Of a stretch of DNA of 64,000 bases, positions 35,501 through 44,456 are shown piece after piece. The stretch comes from Bolinopsis microptera. Taxonomy: Eukaryota; Ctenophora; Tentaculata; Lobata; Bolinopsidae. The notes under the pieces were generated by a model that made no database searches, was not told where the DNA came from, and worked only from the letters and a program-made list of their open reading frames with translations. The translations under genes and the position numbers were made by a program. The stretch spans positions 3,694,359 through 3,758,358 of the forward strand of contig NC_087075.1 in assembly GCF_026151205.1 (NCBI RefSeq), written 5' to 3'. The stretch's first letter is position 1. Every line of letters starts with the position of its first letter.

Positions 35501-38500
35501 TTCTTAATGAATATTAATCTTATATGGTTCAAACTTCAAGCAATTATACATCAATTCAGTACTTTTTAATCGATAAAATTCGTGTCCCTACCATGATTAT
35601 CATATGTCATTCTAAAGAGTTTTAAGAAATTATCTTTACAGAGATAATGTACAATATTTCTAAAACGGTACTGAAGAAACAAGAGAGTGAAGATCCACAG
35701 TACAATGCATTGAAGTTGGTGGAGGTTATCATTGTTAACCACAGGTAAGTTAGCCTTAGAATAAGGTTATAATTGTTAACCACAGGTAAGTTAGCCTTAA
35801 AATGAGGTTATCATTGTTAACCACAGGTAAGTTAACCTTAGAATGATGTTATCATTGTTAACCACAGGTAAGTTAACCTTAAAATGAGGTCATCATTGTT
35901 ATTCAAAAAATGGAACCTTATTCTTTGTCGCATTTCTCCCAGGAGGTGACCGGGATTCCCGGTACCGGGAATCCCGGTACCGGGATTGGCAATTTTGAGC
36001 TATCCCGGTCCCGGTCCCGGTCCCGGTCCCGGTCCCGGTAAACCGGGTCAAGTCACATTTTTCATCCCGGTCGCGGTCCCGGTCCCGGTCAAATGCTGAT
36101 TTATGATCCCGGTCCCGGTCCCGGTCCCGGTTAATTCAGGATTCTTGGTCCTGGTCCCGGTCCTGGTCCCGGTCAATCACTCAAATTTGCCGGAATTTTG
36201 ACCGGGATCTTTTACATAATTTCATTCACTGTGATTTTAAGTTTTTACTTTCATTCATTGTGAATTTCATCTTTAAACAACCTCTGAGCCAAATAAAACA
36301 ATGTTTAAAATTGCTAAACAAGTTTAGGTAACTAATATCGTTACATAACTCATAAGTGCAAACTAACATCAAGTTTTCAACTCGGGCTACGCCCAATTGT
36401 CAATTGGAATTGGAGAATGAAACTGTTGAATAATTTGAGGGATCATTGATTGAGGAATGAGGAATGATGGTGAACTTGAGTAATCAGTACATGAACATTA
36501 TTGGTGTAGTACATTAGGCCCATGCCCCATATTGACGGGTTTTTTCTAGTTTTTTCTAATTTAATATTCTAGTTATTACTTATTCAAATTGTTCAATTAT
36601 AATGTAAATGAAAGTTGCAGCTTTCAATATGAGAATACCAGTTTTGGTCCCGGTCATCCCGGTCATCCCGGTCATCCCGGTCAAATCCCGGTCATCCCGG
36701 TCATCCCGGTAAAATTGGATTGTTGGTCCCGGTCCCGGTCCCGGTCCCGGTAAGATAGAAATCACAGAAATTATTGATCCCGGTCCCGGTCCCGGTCACG
36801 GTAAATTGATAATCTCAGTCCCGGTCCCGGTCCCGGTCCCGGTCAAGTCACATTTTGTATCCCGGTCCCGGTCCCGGTCCCGGTCAGGCCTAAAATCATG
36901 TCCCGGTCACCTCCTGATTTCTCCTCACTTAACCGATAAAGGATCATTTAATTAACATAACAAACTATAAAATGTTGCTTATACTGCTCACTGCTCAGAG
37001 GTAAGATATTCAATGTAAATGAATATTAATTAACAAACTAATAAATCCCACCCCCAGAGGCAAGATAGACCACATGCTACACATGTTCATGTCCCTAGCG
37101 CTGGATAAGCTCGCTCAATCAGTCCAGACACAGGAACTTCGTGCCATGGCACTTCTCGTCGTAGTTGCAGGTAAATAGTCAGGTGATGTGCCTGGAGGGG
37201 GATTGGTGACGTCATGTTACGTGGTGTGACGTCATGTTACGTGGTGTGACGTCATGTTACGTGGTGTGACGTCATGTTACGTAACATGGCACTTCTCGTC
37301 GTAGTTGCAGGTAAATAGTCACGTGATGTGCCTGGAGGGGGATTTGTTTTAAAACATATAAGAGATACGAAAAGTTAGTTTTAGCAGGAGCTTTCAAAAT
37401 ACATGTGTAAATCTTCAGCTGATGTGATGTGGGATATAGCCACTCAGCTTACTGTAAAACGGTTCAACACAGGGGTCAACACAGGGGTCAACACAATTTC
37501 GGCTGGGACCGGTTGAGTCCTGTTTTAGGACTCAAATTTGTTATGACACGTGTCATCACGTGTCATAACAAATTTGTATTCACTGGCCCACTCAGTCACT
37601 CTCTATCATTACCTACGTCTATAACCAGATGATTACAATAACTGTTATAGTACTAGTAGATGCGATGACTGAGAAGTTTTTTAAGCTTTAAGTGAAATAT
37701 GATGCGATGATATTTTGTTCTGTCAGCCTATTTTTATGTTCATCCTCCCATAATTACTAGTTCTAATTACCAGCTGTATAATTATTTAGAGTTGTGACAC
37801 AGTCCTTTCAGCTATCTGGTATAACCCGTTACTAGCAATGCACCTGCTGGACAAGTACAAACTACCTAACAGTTCCGAGTCCGTGGTGGAACAGTTCTTT
37901 AACCAGCTTTTCAGTGATGCTGAGGTCTTCATTGGGATACACGACAAGAAGGTGAGTAACAGGAGCAGTGGCGTAACGTTACGCCACTGTAACAGAGTGA
38001 TTACGTAACATTATGTGTCGTAGTTACGACGCCATTTCACGTAATTTCGGGTAATACATAATATGAGTATGACGTCACACCAAGTGACATGACGTCACAC
38101 TTCGTAACATTGTTTTGTTTTATTGTTTTAAAGACCCGAGGGCCACCCTTAAGGGCTTTGAAACCGGTTTATTGACAATGTAATATATAAATAAACTGAA
38201 ATCGTAACATTCATGTCAATACTAACTGAAATAATATAATCTGTAGTTAAAATAATAATACTTACCAAGTGACATGACGTCACATCACGTAACATAACGT
38301 CACAAATCCCCCAGGTAGCAGTACTGGGACTGTGTGAGCTGATAATGCACCCCTCAGCTCCTAAACCATTCGACCATTTAGCGGACAAGCTGATACCGTA
38401 CTTCATAACACTACTCAAGAACCTGAGGGTGGCGTATCAGTTGCGGAGGGAGGAGGAGAATGAGGAGAGTGAGGGGGAGGAGGGGGAGGAGGCAGGAGAG

Positions 38501-39108
38501 GGGGATGAGGAGTTGGAATCAGAAGATGATGAGTGGGATGACGAGGGCACAGAGTATCTTACAAAACTAGAGGAGTTCGTTCCTGGAGACATGTCAGGTA
38601 TTTGAAACATTCCTTCACTGTGTTTCTGTCATTAGAGAAGTATACTCGTATTAGTTTAAAATTCTTGCCGCATTAGTTATTATAAATGTATTAAGAGAAG
38701 GGAAGAAGATGTATTCATTAATAGGTGTGAAGTAAGAATCTTAAATAATAAATAGGTATAAAGAAAATAATAAATATATTTATTAATTAATTATTAAGTA
38801 AGTTTCCCCCCTTTGCAGGAATGTTTGACTTGGAGCACCTGGAATGTTTCGACACAATCCTAGACGACGAGGAAACATCACCATGTGAGTTCACCACATT
38901 CAAGAGATTGTTGGAATTCCTCATGCAGAACGAGGGCGGGCATGAAGTTCTCATGAAGTGTGTGGATGATGATCTTAAGAAGGATATGGAGAGTTTAATT
39001 CAGTATGCGGATAGGGAAACTGATCGGAAACGAAGTGAGATGATCGAAAATCAGGGAGGCTATAATTTTGAGAACTCGTTCGAGGTCCCTTCTACGTTTA
39101 ACTTTTAG
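17515..39108 (+). CDS. IPO7: Importin-7/8 nuclear import receptor, 23 exons
   Basis: Importin-beta family karyopherin that carries ribosomal proteins, histones and SMADs/ERK into the nucleus (family knowledge). Coding exons: 17515-17604, 17735-17816, 17999-18134, 18530-18674, 18831-18919, 19564-19648, 20158-20247, 20442-20567, 23670-23789, 23983-24069, 24207-24291, 24492-24608, 25127-25452, 25576-25686, 26011-26088, 26262-26415, 27954-28074, 35278-35390, 35642-35744, 37058-37170, 37812-37951, 38315-38597, 38819-39108. All junctions are GT-AG, phases agree, and lengths sum to 3084 bases, 1,027 residues; vertebrate IPO7 is about 1,038. Diagnostic words: [91 protein letters not shown], the acidic run near residue 915, and the C-terminus [10 protein letters not shown]...STFNF. 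Many introns carry duplicated splice sites. Confidence 0.96.
20243..20425 (+). repeat. Duplicated 5' splice site in intron 7
   Basis: The exon 7 end and donor, CCTAAA followed by GTAAGAAAATAATT, recur at 20406-20425 as CCTAAAGTAAGTAAATAATT, 164 bases downstream and 17 bases before exon 8. The downstream copy is the closer match to a consensus donor. Confidence 0.6.
20547..23453 (+). repeat. 38-bp minisatellite of ~76 splice-donor copies
   Basis: The unit is AACACTACCAACATTTCCAAG plus GTAAATTTATCATAAGT, spaced exactly 38 bases (donors at 20568, 20606 and on). The first unit begins inside exon 8 of the importin gene: its 21 exon bases encode NTTNISK and its GTAAAT is the true donor. Nearly every unit keeps AAGGTAAATTTATC; variants are mostly C/T in TACC/CACC, and a few CTCGGTAAAT. 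Since 38 is not a multiple of three and each unit has in-frame stops, donors beyond the first would truncate the protein. Confidence 0.95.
23908..23988 (+). repeat. Duplicated 3' splice site in intron 9
   Basis: The stretch GGGTAAAATAACAGTCATTC TTTCAG plus exon start AGAATC (ending 23988) is preceded 49 bases earlier by GGGAAAAATAACAGTTATTC TTTCAG plus AGAATTC. The decoy AG is at 23932-23933, the true one at 23981-23982. Confidence 0.7.
24600..24733 (+). repeat. Duplicated 5' splice site in intron 12
   Basis: The exon 12 end and donor ATCCTAG plus GTAAACTAGTT recurs 112 bases downstream (donor 24721). Between them lies a TTTAGTTTGTTA / TTTAGTTTTTA tandem stretch. Confidence 0.7.
24913..25130 (+). 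repeat. 36-bp array of 3' splice sites before exon 13
   Basis: Six units of about 36 bases (GAATGTTTGGTGTGATACTA ATAACTGTTTTTACAG), each ending in an acceptor: AG at 24949, 24985, 25021, 25057, 25090 (30-base unit) and the true acceptor at 25126. The reading frame of exon 13 stays open through the whole array, encoding repeats of [12 protein letters not shown]. One unit has TATAG rather than TACAG. Confidence 0.9.
26432..27760. mobile_element. 1.33-kb non-autonomous DNA transposon, TTAA target
   Basis: Lies in importin intron 16. The ends are CGGGTGATGAATAAAAAATG and, inverted, CGGGTGATTACTAAAAAATG (about 22 of 25 bases matching), and each end is flanked by TTAA (26428-26431 and 27761-27764). 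A TTAA target duplication is the mark of piggyBac-type and a few other superfamilies; the CGGG start is not classical piggyBac, so the superfamily is open. No transposase frame is present inside. Confidence 0.7.
27891..27960 (+). repeat. Triplicated 3' splice site before exon 17
   Basis: TATTTCAGAGCTAATATCTAC (decoy AG 27899) is followed by ATTATAGAGCCAATATCTAC (AG 27924) and the true TATTTCAG plus AGCTAATATCGAC (AG 27953). The three copies are 25 and 29 bases apart. Confidence 0.6.
28083..28430 (+). repeat. 16-bp minisatellite at the start of intron 17
   Basis: About 22 units of TTAGTAATTAATCAC (early ones TTAGTAAATTAATCAC), beginning eight bases after the exon 17 donor GTTAGT, which itself resembles the unit's CTTAGT. 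The array is perfect over long stretches, so recent. Confidence 0.85.
28933..30857. mobile_element. 1.9-kb DNA transposon with repeated TTAACCA motif
   Basis: Lies in importin intron 17. The left end is CAGCAATAGCAGCAAATCTG GGGAAACTT; the right end is its exact inverse over about 29 bases. Both ends are flanked by GTAA (28929-28932, 30858-30861), a likely 4-bp target duplication. Inside, TTAACCA or TGGTTAA occurs about twenty times in both orientations at irregular 30-130 base gaps. Two copies of a CG-rich hairpin (GTACGCGTGCGCGCG...CGCGTAC) lie near 29325 and 29493. No transposase is encoded. Superfamily not assigned. Confidence 0.7.
31164..32615 (-). CDS. Secreted jellyroll-lectin/coiled-coil protein nested in intron 17
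   Basis: Two exons on the opposite strand inside the importin intron: 32615-31418 and 31258-31164, joined by a GT-AG intron in phase 1, giving 430 residues. The start is the ATG at 32615, whose product begins with a signal peptide ([19 protein letters not shown]). Residues 20-205 form a pentraxin/laminin-G-type jellyroll: [67 protein letters not shown]. Residues 240-370 form a Glu/Leu/Thr-rich coiled coil with many N-glycosylation sequons (NDT, NET, NKT, NTT, NST). The C-terminal exon encodes [20 protein letters not shown]. Likely an extracellular carbohydrate- or matrix-binding protein that oligomerises; the exact function is unknown. Without splicing the first exon would end six residues on (GNLFL). 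Confidence 0.85.
34431..34469 (+). repeat. 39-bp word shared with 44195-44233
   Basis: The words starting TTAATACTTTCAACACTACT and ending AATAATTTGAG are identical over 39 bases in the two places, one in importin intron 17 and one in the last intron of the Pam17-like gene. Flanks differ. Probably pieces of an unrecognised dispersed element. Confidence 0.6.
35122..35281 (+). repeat. Array of four 3' splice sites before exon 18
   Basis: Units GTACAAGTTATAGTGAAAGT GAAACAGT(CTC or ATATC)TCCTCAG of 38-40 bases, with AG at 35159, 35199, 35237 and the true acceptor 35277. Each AG is followed by GTAC as in exon 18, so exon and intron bases are repeated together. The alternating 40/38 lengths break the frame. 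Confidence 0.8.
35722..35890 (+). repeat. Four-copy 5' splice-site array, intron 19
   Basis: The exon 19 end GGTTATCATTGTTAACCACAG and its donor GTAAGTTA recur at exactly 41-base spacing (donors 35745, 35786, 35827, 35868). The true donor is the first. All four are perfect GTAAGT donors. Confidence 0.9.
35940..36916. mobile_element. 977-bp hAT-like element with CCCGGT hexamer blocks
   Basis: Ends are CAGGAGGTGACCGGGA and its inverse TCCCGGTCACCTCCTG, bounded by a perfect 8-bp duplication ATTTCTCC (35932-35939, 36917-36924), as for hAT transposons. Inside both ends are runs of (CCCGGT)n of three to six units, alternating with AT-rich spacers; near 36655 the repeat becomes CATCCCGGT. The AT-rich middle matches the copy at 63042-63649 in the other orientation. 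No transposase. It lies in importin intron 19. Confidence 0.85.
37145..37345 (+). repeat. Duplicated 5' splice site and CRE-like repeats, intron 20
   Basis: The exon 20 end with donor (CATGGCACTTCTCGTCGTAG TTGCAG plus GTAAATAGTCA) and the following CGTGATGTGCCTGGAGGGGG recur 140 bases downstream (donors 37171 and 37311). Between the copies a 20-bp unit containing TGACGTCATGTTACGTGGTG is repeated four times (37207, 37227, 37247, 37267). Confidence 0.85.
37966..37989. repeat. Perfect 24-bp palindrome next to donor
   Basis: CAGTGGCGTAAC followed by GTTACGCCACTG, perfectly self-complementary and starting 14 bases after the exon 21 donor at 37952. It could form a hairpin or cruciform; function unknown. 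Confidence 0.8.
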
Positions 39109-39707
39109 GCAGCGTGATTTATAGCCTCAAGATAAGCTTTATTTTAAAAGTAAATTTGACTTTGGCTGCATTGATGGTATGAAATGATAGAAACGATGTG
39201 GTAGGATTTCCGTTTTTAGAAAAAATAAAAAGCTGAGATTGCTTTTCGATCGGATATAACGATGCTGAATTTATTTTAGGTAGTTGAAAGATAGTCAATC
39301 TGATAAAAAACTTCAAATTGATTGATTACCAAATATGGGGTTTTCCCGGCTGGAAGTCAGTTGAATTAATTTATTTCTCAAGAGCTCTTTGAATAAATGC
39401 ATAATTTTAAGGTTTTTAGACCATTTTAGCAGCTTTTTAAAATCGGCACTTATGTGGCAACCGGCTACCTAAATTAATGGTAGCCGAAATGTTTTTATAC
39501 CCTTTTGTTATTTGTACTTGTAGTCTTCGATGATAATTTAAAATTCTACTTCTATTTTCGTTTCTGTGACCACTAAAATTTGCCATATTTAAACTTTTAC
39601 AAGACGAATAGTTATTACAAATCTACCATGATATTTCTAGATTTATTTAGATTTCTTCATAATGCTTACGACACGACTTTTTTAGGTTCTAGAATGACTG
39701 CTGTACT
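39109..39707 (+). other. Importin 3' UTR and Pam17-like gene promoter side
   Basis: Short 600-base gap between two genes on the same strand. A candidate poly(A) signal GAATAAA is at 39391, and AAAATAAAAAG at 39223. No gene is seen; the promoter of the next gene should lie in the second half. Confidence 0.4.
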
Positions 39708-42700
39708 ATGATTAGAGGAGTCAGACTAACCTCGCTGTGCCGCCAGTACCACCATGTCATCGCTAGAACTCTGTCCGAGAAAGCGTCTGAACCAGTCAGT
39801 TTTGTAAAAGTAAATGAAGATGGGAAAGATCCGGACTCTTTGTCCAAGATTGCTGAGGCCCTGTCCGCAATAAAAGCTGCAAAGCTGGAAATCGTCGAGG
39901 CTATGAATCTAATTGACAAAGAAACAGAGGCTCTCCAAGAGCGTCTTTCTGAGGCGTTAGGTGCAACTGCAACTGGTTTATCCGAGGCTGCTCAAGCAAT
40001 TTCTGCTGCGGCAACCACAGAAGTTGTTGCTGAAGCTGCCGAAGAAATCTCTGCTGTAGCAACTGAAGAAGTTGTAGCTGAAGCAGCTGAAGAAATATCA
40101 GCTGCAGCAACTGAAGAAGTTGTAGCCAATGCCGCGGAAGAAATATCAGCTGCAGCAACCGAAGAAGTTGTTGCTGATGCCGCGGAAGAAATCTCAGCTG
40201 CAGCAACCGAAGAAGTTGTTGCTGATGCCGCGGAAGAAATAACAGCTGCAGCAACTGAAGAAGTTGTAGCCGATGCCGCGGAAGAAATATCAGCTGCAGC
40301 AACCGAAGAAGTTGTTGCTGATGCCGCGGAAGAAATCTCAGCTGCAGCAACCGAAGAAGTTGTTGCTGCTGCCGCGGAAGAAATAACAGCTGCAGCAACT
40401 GAAGAAGTTGTAGCCGATGCCGCGGAAGAAATATCAGCTGCAGCAACCAAAGAAATATCAGCTGCAGCAAAAGAAGAAGTTGTAGCCGATGCTGCTGAAG
40501 AAATATCAGCTGCAGCAACCGAAGAAGTTGTAGCCGATGCAGCTGAAGAAATTTCTGCTGCAGCAACAGAAGAAATTGTAGCCGATGCTGCTGAAGAAAT
40601 ATCAGCTGCAGCAACCGAAGAAGTTGTAGCCGATGCCGCAGAAGAGATTTCAGTAACGGCAACCGAAGAAGTAGTAGCTGATGCCGCTGAAGAAATAACA
40701 GCTGCAGCAACCGAGGAAGTCGTTGCAGATGCTGCTGAAGAAATTTCTGCTGCAGCAACCGAAGAAATTGTAGCCGATGCTGCTGAAGAAATCTCAGCTG
40801 CAGCAACCGAAGAAGTTGTAGCCGATTCCGCGGAAGAAATTTCTGCTGCAGCAACCGAAGAAGTTCTGGCCGACGCTGCTGAAGAAATGTCAGCTGCAGC
40901 AACCGAAGAAGTTGTAGCCGATGCCGCCGAAGAAATCTCAGCTGCAGCAACGGAAGAAGTTGTTGCAGATGCTGCTGAAGAAATCTCAGCTGCAGCAACC
41001 GAAGAAGTTGTAGCCGATGCCGCGGAAGAAATTTCTGCTGCAGCAACCGAAGAAGTTCTGGCCGATGCTGCTGAAGAAATATCTGCTGCAGCAACCGAAG
41101 AAGTTGTAGCCGATGCCGCCGAAGAAATCTCAGCTGCAGCAACGGAAGAAGTTGTTGCAGATGCTGCTGAAGAAATCTCTGCTGCAGCAACAGAAGAAGT
41201 TATGGCTGATGCCGCGGAAGAAATATCAGCTGCAGCAACCGAAGAAGTTCTGGCCGATGCTGCGGAAGAAATATCAGCTGCAGCAACCGAAGAAGTTGTA
41301 GCCGATGCTGCTGAAGAAATCTCTGCTGCAGCAACAGAAGAAGTTGTAGCCGATGCCGCGGAAGAAATATCAGCTGCAGCAACCGAAGAAGTTGTAGCTG
41401 ATGCCGCTGAAGAGATTTCTGCTGCGGCAACCGAAGAAGTTGTAGCCGATGCTGCTGAAGAAATATCAGCTGCAGCAACCGAGGAAGTAGTAGCTGATGC
41501 AGCTGAAGAAATTTCTGCTGCAGCAACCGAGGAAGTCGTTGCAGATGCTGCTGAAGAGATTTCAGTAGCGGCAACCGAAGAAGTAGTAGCTGATGCCGCT
41601 GAAGAATTAACAGCTGCAGCAACCGAGGAAGTCGTTGCAGATGCTGCTGAAGAAATTTCTACTGCAGCAACCGAAGAAATTGTAGCCGATGCTGCGGAAG
41701 AAATATCAGCTGCAGCAACCGAAGAAGTTGTAGCCGATGCCGCTGAAGAAATAAGAGCTGCAGCAACGGAAGAAGTTGTTGCAGATGCTGCTGAAGAAAT
41801 TTCTGTGGCAGCAACGGAAGAAGTTGTAGCCGATGCCGCTGAAGAAATATCAGCTGCAGCAACGGAGGAAGTTGTAGCCGATGCTGCTGAAGAAATTTCT
41901 GCTGCAGCAACCGAAGAAGTTGTAGCCGATGCTGCTGAAGAAATTTCTGCTGCAGCAACTGAAGAAATTGTAGCCGATGCTGCTGAAGAAATCTCTGCTG
42001 CAGCCGAAGAAGTTGTAGCCGATGCCGCCGAAGAGATTTCTGCTGCAGCAACCGAAGAAGTTGTAGCCGATGCTGCTGAGGAAATTCCTACAGCAGCCGA
42101 GGAAGTTGTTGCAGATGCTCCCGATGAAATTTCTGTGGCAGAAACGGAAGAAGTTGTAGCTGATGCTGCTGAGGAAACCTCTGCTGCAGCTGAAGAAGTT
42201 GTAGCCGATGCTGCTGAGGAAATCCCTGCTGCAGCTGAAAATGTTGTAGCTGATGCTGCTGAAGAAATAACTGCTGCCGAAACCGAAAAACCCGTCGCCG
42301 AAGAAGTTATCGAAACTATAACTGAAACCACTAAAAAGGTTGGAGAAAAGGTGGCTGAAAAGTTGGTTGCTGAAGCAGTAACTGATGTTATTAAAGAAAC
42401 TGCATCAATCGCTGCGGCTGAGGTGGCACCAGAAGCAGCACCAGAAGCAGCACTTGAGGCGGCACCAGAAGCGGCACCAGAAGCAGCACCAGAAGCGGCA
42501 CCAGAAGCAGCACTAGAGGCGGTACCCGAAGCAGCACCAGAAGATGCCGTACAAGACGCAGATTTCACAGCGATAGAGGAGGAATCAGCGGCAGGGGTGG
42601 ATGATACCGTAGTGTTGGAGCCTCTCAGTCCACTTCAACCGGTTGGAGAAGCAGCTCTCGCCAGGATATCTGCCATCAACGATGCGTACAGCACCCCTGT

Positions 42701-44456
42701 AGGATATCACCTTCCCATGGGATTCAAGGACTTCATCACCATGAAGAAGAGTCTTAAGATACGACAGCTTGCAATGGTAAGTGGTGTTATTTTATAGTTA
42801 TAAGTCTTATTTTAGTTATCGTAACAACAATAACACCATGAAATAATTCCAAATTACAATCTTTAGTAGTCATTCGATTGTCTCAATGTTGCTGAACAAT
42901 AACTCCTAGCACCCAGAGTCCTATAGCTCTTTATCTCAGGCCTGGTCAGGGTTTGGTGGAGGTGTTCTTGGTTACGGAGCTCTTTCCTATACTTGGTTCC
43001 CGGAATACTTTGGCCCCGAGCCAACTATGATCATGTGAGTTATTTATAGATCCTATGTTAAAAGATAAAAGTTGTGCAATTGTTTTGTATTCGCCAATTC
43101 ATCAATAAACTATCTATTTAACTAGTAATAATTTAATTAATATATCCGCAGGGGTTTTGACTCCCTCGTTATGATAGGAGCGGGTACGGTAACCCTCTCC
43201 ATTTTAACGGGAGGTTCTCTCTTTTACCTCACCTCCAAAACATCTTTACTCCTCTCGAGACGAAGCAAGCAGTACAATGAGGTACTGACATTACTCTACT
43301 TTATTTTAATAATCTACTAAGGACGAGGGGGGAGGGGTGTTCAATGAGGGGGGAGACGGTTGGTGTTCAATGAGGGGGGAGGGGTGTTCAATGAGGGGGA
43401 GGAGGGACGGTTGGTGTTCAATGAGAGGGGAGGGTTGGTGTTCAATGAGGGGGGGACGGTTGGTGTTCAATGAGAGGGGGACGGTTGGTGTTCAATGAGC
43501 GGGGTCTTAGGGGTTGTTCACATATTACGTTATCAGCTGAGGGGGGGGGGGGCGTTTCCGAATGATTACGCTAGTGTAATTTTGACACAATAACTATGTG
43601 TAAAACTGATTACGGAGGGGGGGGGGGGGGGCCGGGGGTAAAAATGTTTTTTAAAAATGATTACGTAATATGTGAACGACCCCTTAGTGTGATTTATTTA
43701 TGATGGCAAAGTTGTGGCGGAGAGGAAGGTGGGTCTATATATTTGAACGGTCCACCAGCAAAACATGGAATGAGAAACAAAAACATAAAAGATTGCTCTA
43801 CAAACCCCCCTGCTTCTAATGGCGTATAAACATTTCTCCTGAATCAAAATGAACCCACTAGTTATAGTGTTCATGTGTTCTTTAACCAATCTTGTTCTCC
43901 GCAGAGATTGCTGGATTTCAACAGGAGGGTGAACTTTCACCGCTGCAGCTCTAGTACTAGCTTATCTGACGATTATTATGGAGAGAAGATCTTGGATCTT
44001 ACTGACTATAGATTCTGGTAATCTCAACTTTTAATAAATCGTCGTATTATGTTCTTTAAATTAATAATTTAAAAGAATTTGATTTTTTTTCTTGAGTCGT
44101 ATTCAAATTTGGCCATAACGAGTTATCTAAAAACCCCTTGCTAATCTCTTCATAACCTTCCGAGTACATATTTACGTTGTGATCCCTCTACGTGTTAATA
44201 CTTTCAACACTACTATATAACAAATAATTTGAGCATGAATAAGAAGTTGTTACTTTGAAACGTCGTTTATCCTAACAGTGCAATATCATTTGTCGCAAAT
44301 CAGAATAATCAGAAACTATTTGGAAAACCCAAAAACTGTCTATTGTCATGTATCACGTTGAGCTTATTGTTTAAATTTTCCAGGGTGAGAAATCAGCAGG
44401 AAAAGAAAAAAGAACTCGCAAAACCAAAGAAATCGCTCTTCAGCAAGAAGAATTAG
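39708..44456 (+). CDS. Pam17-like mitochondrial import protein with giant repeat insert
   Basis: Five exons: 39708-42776, 42910-43034, 43152-43281, 43905-44017, 44384-44456; phases agree and give 1,169 residues. Residues 1-27 (MIRGVRLTSLCRQYHHVIAR) look like a mitochondrial presequence. Residues about 100-855 are ~47 copies of a 16-residue repeat, AEEISAAATEEVVADA. A short APEAAPEA run follows near 905-940. The C-terminal 150 residues resemble Pam17 of the TIM23 presequence motor: GFKDFITMKKSLKIRQL, a first membrane segment (WSGFGGGVLGYGALSYTWF), FGPEPTMIMGFDSLVMIGAG leading into a second, then DDYYGEKILDLTDYRFWVRN and a lysine-rich end. DYYGEKI...YRxWxxxQ is the Pam17 signature as I know it. 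Pam17 helps couple TIM23 to the Hsp70 motor in the inner membrane; the repeat would face the matrix. The assignment rests on motifs, not on a search. The exon 2 acceptor is TCCTAG before CACCCAGAG. Confidence 0.8.
40020..42290 (+). repeat. 48-bp coding minisatellite (~47 copies)
   Basis: In-frame 48-base unit GCTGCTGAAGAAATCTCAGC...GTTGTAGCCGAT inside exon 1 of the Pam17-like gene, encoding AEEISAAATEEVVADA. Units vary mainly at third positions (GCC/GCT, TCA/TCT, GTA/GTT) while the protein repeat is almost constant, which points to purifying selection on the repeat. A few units are 14 residues long (missing AT) near the 3' end. Confidence 0.95.
43321..43505 (+). repeat. G-rich minisatellite in intron 3 of the Pam17-like gene
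   Basis: About eight units of GGTTGGTGTTCAATGAGGGG with variable G tails. TTCAATGAG resembles the preceding exon end TACAATGAG, so it may have been seeded by the exon boundary, but here the splice donor GT is not kept. Confidence 0.7.
43510..43683. mobile_element. 174-bp MITE with TTA target, copy 1
   Basis: Ends GGGGTTGTTCACATATTACG and inverse GTAATATGTGAACGACCCC, flanked by TTA on both sides (43507-43509, 43684-43686). A TTA target and a GGG/GGC start fit PIF/Harbinger or ISL2EU-type elements. The inside shares GATTACGCTAGTGTAATTTT GACACAATA with the copy at 61776-61959. Two G runs of 13-14 bases are probably expanded or miscalled. Confidence 0.75.
44195..44233 (+). repeat. 39-bp word shared with 34431-34469
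   Basis: Identical 39-base copy of the word described at 34431, in intron 4 of the Pam17-like gene. Confidence 0.6.

Noticed and set aside
39901-42051. Several Leu/Gln-rich frames inside the same repeat
   Set aside because: Shadow frames of the 48-base minisatellite.
39992-42568. Long antisense frame of 858 codons rich in Ser/Ala
   Set aside because: It is the mirror of the 48-base coding repeat, with no own start context, and lies opposite a frame that splices into conserved exons.
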